DNA of 64,000 nt, from positions 1 through 64,000 of the forward strand of contig JAFSVU010000008.1 of assembly GCA_017444825.1 (NCBI GenBank), written 5' to 3'. Origin of the DNA: Clostridia bacterium (lineage in GTDB: Bacteria > Bacillota > Clostridia > UBA1212). Shown in pieces: positions 61,865 to 64,000 of the stretch. Position numbers and translations under genes: made by a program. The notes beneath the pieces are model-generated. The model was not told where the DNA came from. It ran no database searches and worked only from the letters and a program-made list of their open reading frames with translations. How positions within the stretch are numbered: the stretch's first letter is position 1; each line of letters starts with the position of its first letter.

Positions 61865-63546
61865 TTTTCACCCGCCGCCTGTTCCCGGTTCTGCTTCCTT
61901 ATCTCCCCTCTCATGATCTTACCGCTGGTAGTCTTCGGAAGTTCTTTTACGAACTCAACTATTCTGGGGTATTTATAAGGCGCAGTGACCTTTTTGACGT
62001 GGTTCTGTATCTCTTTTTTCAATTCCTCTGATGGCTCGTAGCCCTTGGCGAGTATAATGGAAGCCTTGACCACCTGACCTCTCACCGGATCCGGGGCCGC
62101 AGTTACGGCGCACTCGAGGACTGACGGATGTGTCATGATGGCTGATTCGACCTCAAATGGACCTATACGGTAGCCGGAGCACTTGATGACGTCGTCATTT
62201 CTTCCCACAAACCAAATATAACCGTCGCTGTCGTACCAGGCATTGTCACCGGTATGGTAGTTTCCGCCTCTCCAGAGACGCTCATTGGCTTCGTCATCCT
62301 GATAATAGCCGACTGTAAGACCTGTGGGCCTGTTCTCCTTCGCTCCGACCACGACGATCTCGCCCTCTTCGCCAATGTCGCAGGGTGTCCCGTCCTCGCG
62401 CATGATCTTGATATTAAATGATGCCGCAGGCTTTCCGGTGGATCCCGGCCTTGGAGCGGACCACTGATAGTTCGCCATTATTACAACGCTTTCGGTCTGG
62501 CCGAAGCCCTCATATATCCTGTGGCCTGTTATCTTCTGCCAGGCCTCCATGACGGAAGGGTTAAGAGGCTCGCCTGCCATGGAAAAATGCTGAACGGAAG
62601 AAAGGTCGAACTCCGACAAATCCTCCTTGATCATAAATCTGTACATGGTTGCCGGAGCGCAGAACGTTGTCACCTTGTATTTTTCGATCACACGCATGAG
62701 ATTCGCGGCAATGAACTTGTCCATGTCATAGCCCATAACTGCCGAGCCCGCGATCCATTGGCCATAGATCTTGCCCCAGCTGAATTTTGCCCAGCCGGAA
62801 TCCGCCACAGTGAGGTGAAGGCCGTTTTCCCTGACCTGCTGCCAGTATTTGGCGGTCAGAATATGACCGAGAGGATAACTTTGCACGTGCTGAACAAGCT
62901 TGGGCATACCCGTCGTGCCGGATGTGAAGTACATAAGCATCGGATCGTTTGCGTAGACCTTGTCCTCGCCGGAGGGTCTTTCGAGCTCGTCACTTTCAGC
63001 CGTATAACCCTCTGTAAAATCCAGCCAGCCGTCCGCTTTTCCGCCCAGTTTTGCGGTGTATTTCAGGCTCGGACAGTCGGGCTTCGAGAGGTTGATCTGT
63101 TCGATAACGTAAGGATCGTCGGCGCATATGGCCATATCGATGCCGATCTTATTTACTCTGTAGACAATGTCTTTTTTGGTAAGCTGGAACGTAGCCGGGA
63201 TGGCAATAATGCCCAGCTTGTGGCAGGCAGTAACCGTAAACCAGTATTCATAGCGTCTTTTAAGGATAAGGAGCACGCTGTCGCCTTTTTTCAGGCCCAG
63301 CTTCTTGAGATAATTGGCGATCTTGTTGCTCTGCTTCTTTACGTCAGTAAATGTGAAGACCGCGTCATGTCCGTGGTCGTCGCACCATACAAGAGCCCTC
63401 TTCTCCGGCTCAGCCTCAGCCCATCCGTCAACTATGTCAAATCCGAAATTGAAATCATCCGGGTATGTGAGTTTGTAATTGTTTTTAAAATCCTCGTAAG
63501 AGTCGAATTCAACCCTGTCGAGATATTTGTTGAGCATGTAATTCAT
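61831..63546 (-). CDS. AMP-forming acyl-CoA synthetase
   Basis: 571 residues of the ANL superfamily, activating a carboxylic acid to its CoA thioester through an acyl-AMP. The P-loop-like motif is MLMYFTSGTTGMPKLVQHVQ (about residue 210), with YEGFGQTESVVIM, GYYQDDEANERLWRG, YHTGDNAWYDSDGYIWFVGR and the catalytic lysine in ELPKTTSGKIMR. It resembles medium-chain or aromatic acyl-CoA synthetases. The last 12 residues (EKGSAAQVISNR) are encoded by the repeat at 61771-61864 and are not conserved-looking. It follows the XRE/cupin regulator gene by 18 bases, a common pairing, so it is probably regulated with it. Confidence 0.9.
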   Translation of the reverse strand: MNYMLNKYLDRVEFDSYEDFKNNYKLTYPDDFNFGFDIVDGWAEAEPEKRALVWCDDHGHDAVFTFTDVKKQSNKIANYLKKLGLKKGDSVLLILKRRYEYWFTVTACHKLGIIAIPATFQLTKKDIVYRVNKIGIDMAICADDPYVIEQINLSKPDCPSLKYTAKLGGKADGWLDFTEGYTAESDELERPSGEDKVYANDPMLMYFTSGTTGMPKLVQHVQSYPLGHILTAKYWQQVRENGLHLTVADSGWAKFSWGKIYGQWIAGSAVMGYDMDKFIAANLMRVIEKYKVTTFCAPATMYRFMIKEDLSEFDLSSVQHFSMAGEPLNPSVMEAWQKITGHRIYEGFGQTESVVIMANYQWSAPRPGSTGKPAASFNIKIMREDGTPCDIGEEGEIVVVGAKENRPTGLTVGYYQDDEANERLWRGGNYHTGDNAWYDSDGYIWFVGRNDDVIKCSGYRIGPFEVESAIMTHPSVLECAVTAAPDPVRGQVVKASIILAKGYEPSEELKKEIQNHVKKVTAPYKYPRIVEFVKELPKTTSGKIMRGEIRKQNREQAAGEKGSAAQVISNR

Positions 63547-63564
63547 TTTTATGTAAACTTCCTG

Positions 63565-64000
63565 TTAAAGCAAAATAACTGCTAAAAATTTGGCTCCCGC
63601 GCCGCCGTATGCGGACTGTGCGTGTGGAACGGTAGGATCGAAATAGAAGCAATCCCCCTCTTCAAGGAGAAAATCGCTGTCGCCGAAAGAGACTTTTATT
63701 CTGCCCTCGAGAACATAGTTGAATTCCTGACCCGCATGGGCAACTTTTTCGGGGGGATTGGTCTCCGTCTCCGGACCCACAGTTACTATCATCGGCTCTA
63801 TTTTGCGTCCGATAAACTTATAGGCAATGCTCTCAAAGTCGTAACCCTTGTACCTGTCTACCGAAATGCCGCGGCCTTTTCTCACAAGAGAACAGTTAGT
63901 GAGCTTTGGCGAAACTCCGGTCAGGATCTCGGTCAGATCCACACCGAATTTAGATGCCAGCGCATAGAGGATACTTACCGGGAAATCGACTTTTGCATTC
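63565..64000 (-). CDS. XRE-family regulator with C-terminal cupin domain (partial)
   Basis: The gene runs off the right edge; 144 codons are visible. The visible start, NAKVDFPVSILYALASKFGV followed by DLTEILTG, is the second half of an XRE-type helix-turn-helix. A cupin domain follows: HAGQEFNYVLEGRIKVSFGD (motif 1) and EGDCFYFDPTVPHAQSA (motif 2). Such proteins sense a small ligand or metal through the cupin and repress nearby genes. The acyl-CoA synthetase gene follows 18 bases downstream in the same direction, so its acid substrate or product may be the signal (inference). Confidence 0.88.
   Translation of the reverse strand, partial: NAKVDFPVSILYALASKFGVDLTEILTGVSPKLTNCSLVRKGRGISVDRYKGYDFESIAYKFIGRKIEPMIVTVGPETETNPPEKVAHAGQEFNYVLEGRIKVSFGDSDFLLEEGDCFYFDPTVPHAQSAYGGAGAKFLAVILL

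Noticed and set aside
62521-63585. 354-codon plus-strand frame opposite the acyl-CoA synthetase
   Set aside because: Mirror frame of a conserved ANL enzyme; lacks start signals and family motifs.

Overview
The window looks like a chromosomal segment of an anaerobic, low-to-medium GC Clostridia (Bacillota), probably a gut or rumen lineage. The basis is gene content: ScpA/ScpB, a YerC-type TrpR-family repressor, ComEB-type dCMP deaminase, the GGGtGRT/Fe-S scaffold pair, YitT, S-layer-homology and BspA-like surface proteins, strong GGAGG ribosome binding sites and TTGACA/TATAAT promoters with 17-base spacing. No rRNA, tRNA, CRISPR array or intact transposase was seen.

Bases 1-7300 are an AT-rich accessory region full of remnants: the C-terminal end of a group II intron maturase, a possible IS21-like end, a decayed DUF6273 lipoprotein gene, a decayed MqsA/YgiT-type antitoxin, many hairpins and terminators, and a promoter-plus-leader cassette present twice. 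One copy of that cassette drives a 46-residue protein overlapping a GNAT acetyltransferase. The region also has a small membrane protein and a 739-residue type IV pilin-like protein with a leucine-rich-repeat end.

Bases 7378-19690 hold a Nudix hydrolase and, on the minus strand, an arginine operon argG-argH-argC-argJ-argB-argD-argF-carB (cyclic acetyl pathway through ArgJ, then OTC, AS and AL) followed upstream by yerC with a palindromic operator inside its own promoter. Bases 19789-29014 encode three large paralogous secreted proteins with a GH99/GH71-like barrel and a CBM9-like domain, plus a fourth surface protein sharing their N-terminal module. All four end in the same GCG + hydrophobic + basic tail.

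Bases 29206-40698 carry a family 4 uracil-DNA glycosylase, asnS, a GH127-type beta-L-arabinofuranosidase, a flavin reductase, YitT, and two long exported proteins facing each other (a modular phosphoesterase and an SLH/beta-propeller lipoprotein) whose 3' ends overlap. Bases 40937-53539 are minus-strand: the GGGtGRT/scaffold pair, a GDPD, and a probable operon pgsA - ABC exporter - YhaO-like - YhaN-like - copA - scpA - scpB. The YhaO/YhaN (SbcD/SbcC-like) pair has lost both the phosphoesterase metal ligands and the ATPase P-loop, and is the most unusual item in the window.

Bases 53750-56551 are a plus-strand three-gene sugar operon (two TIM-barrel isomerases flanking a Gfo/Idh/MocA oxidoreductase). 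The window ends with a minus-strand run rhaB - yfcE - dCMP deaminase - nadK - recN, and an acyl-CoA synthetase with a partial XRE/cupin regulator. Short composite heptad repeats are fused to the 3' ends of scpB and the acyl-CoA synthetase.
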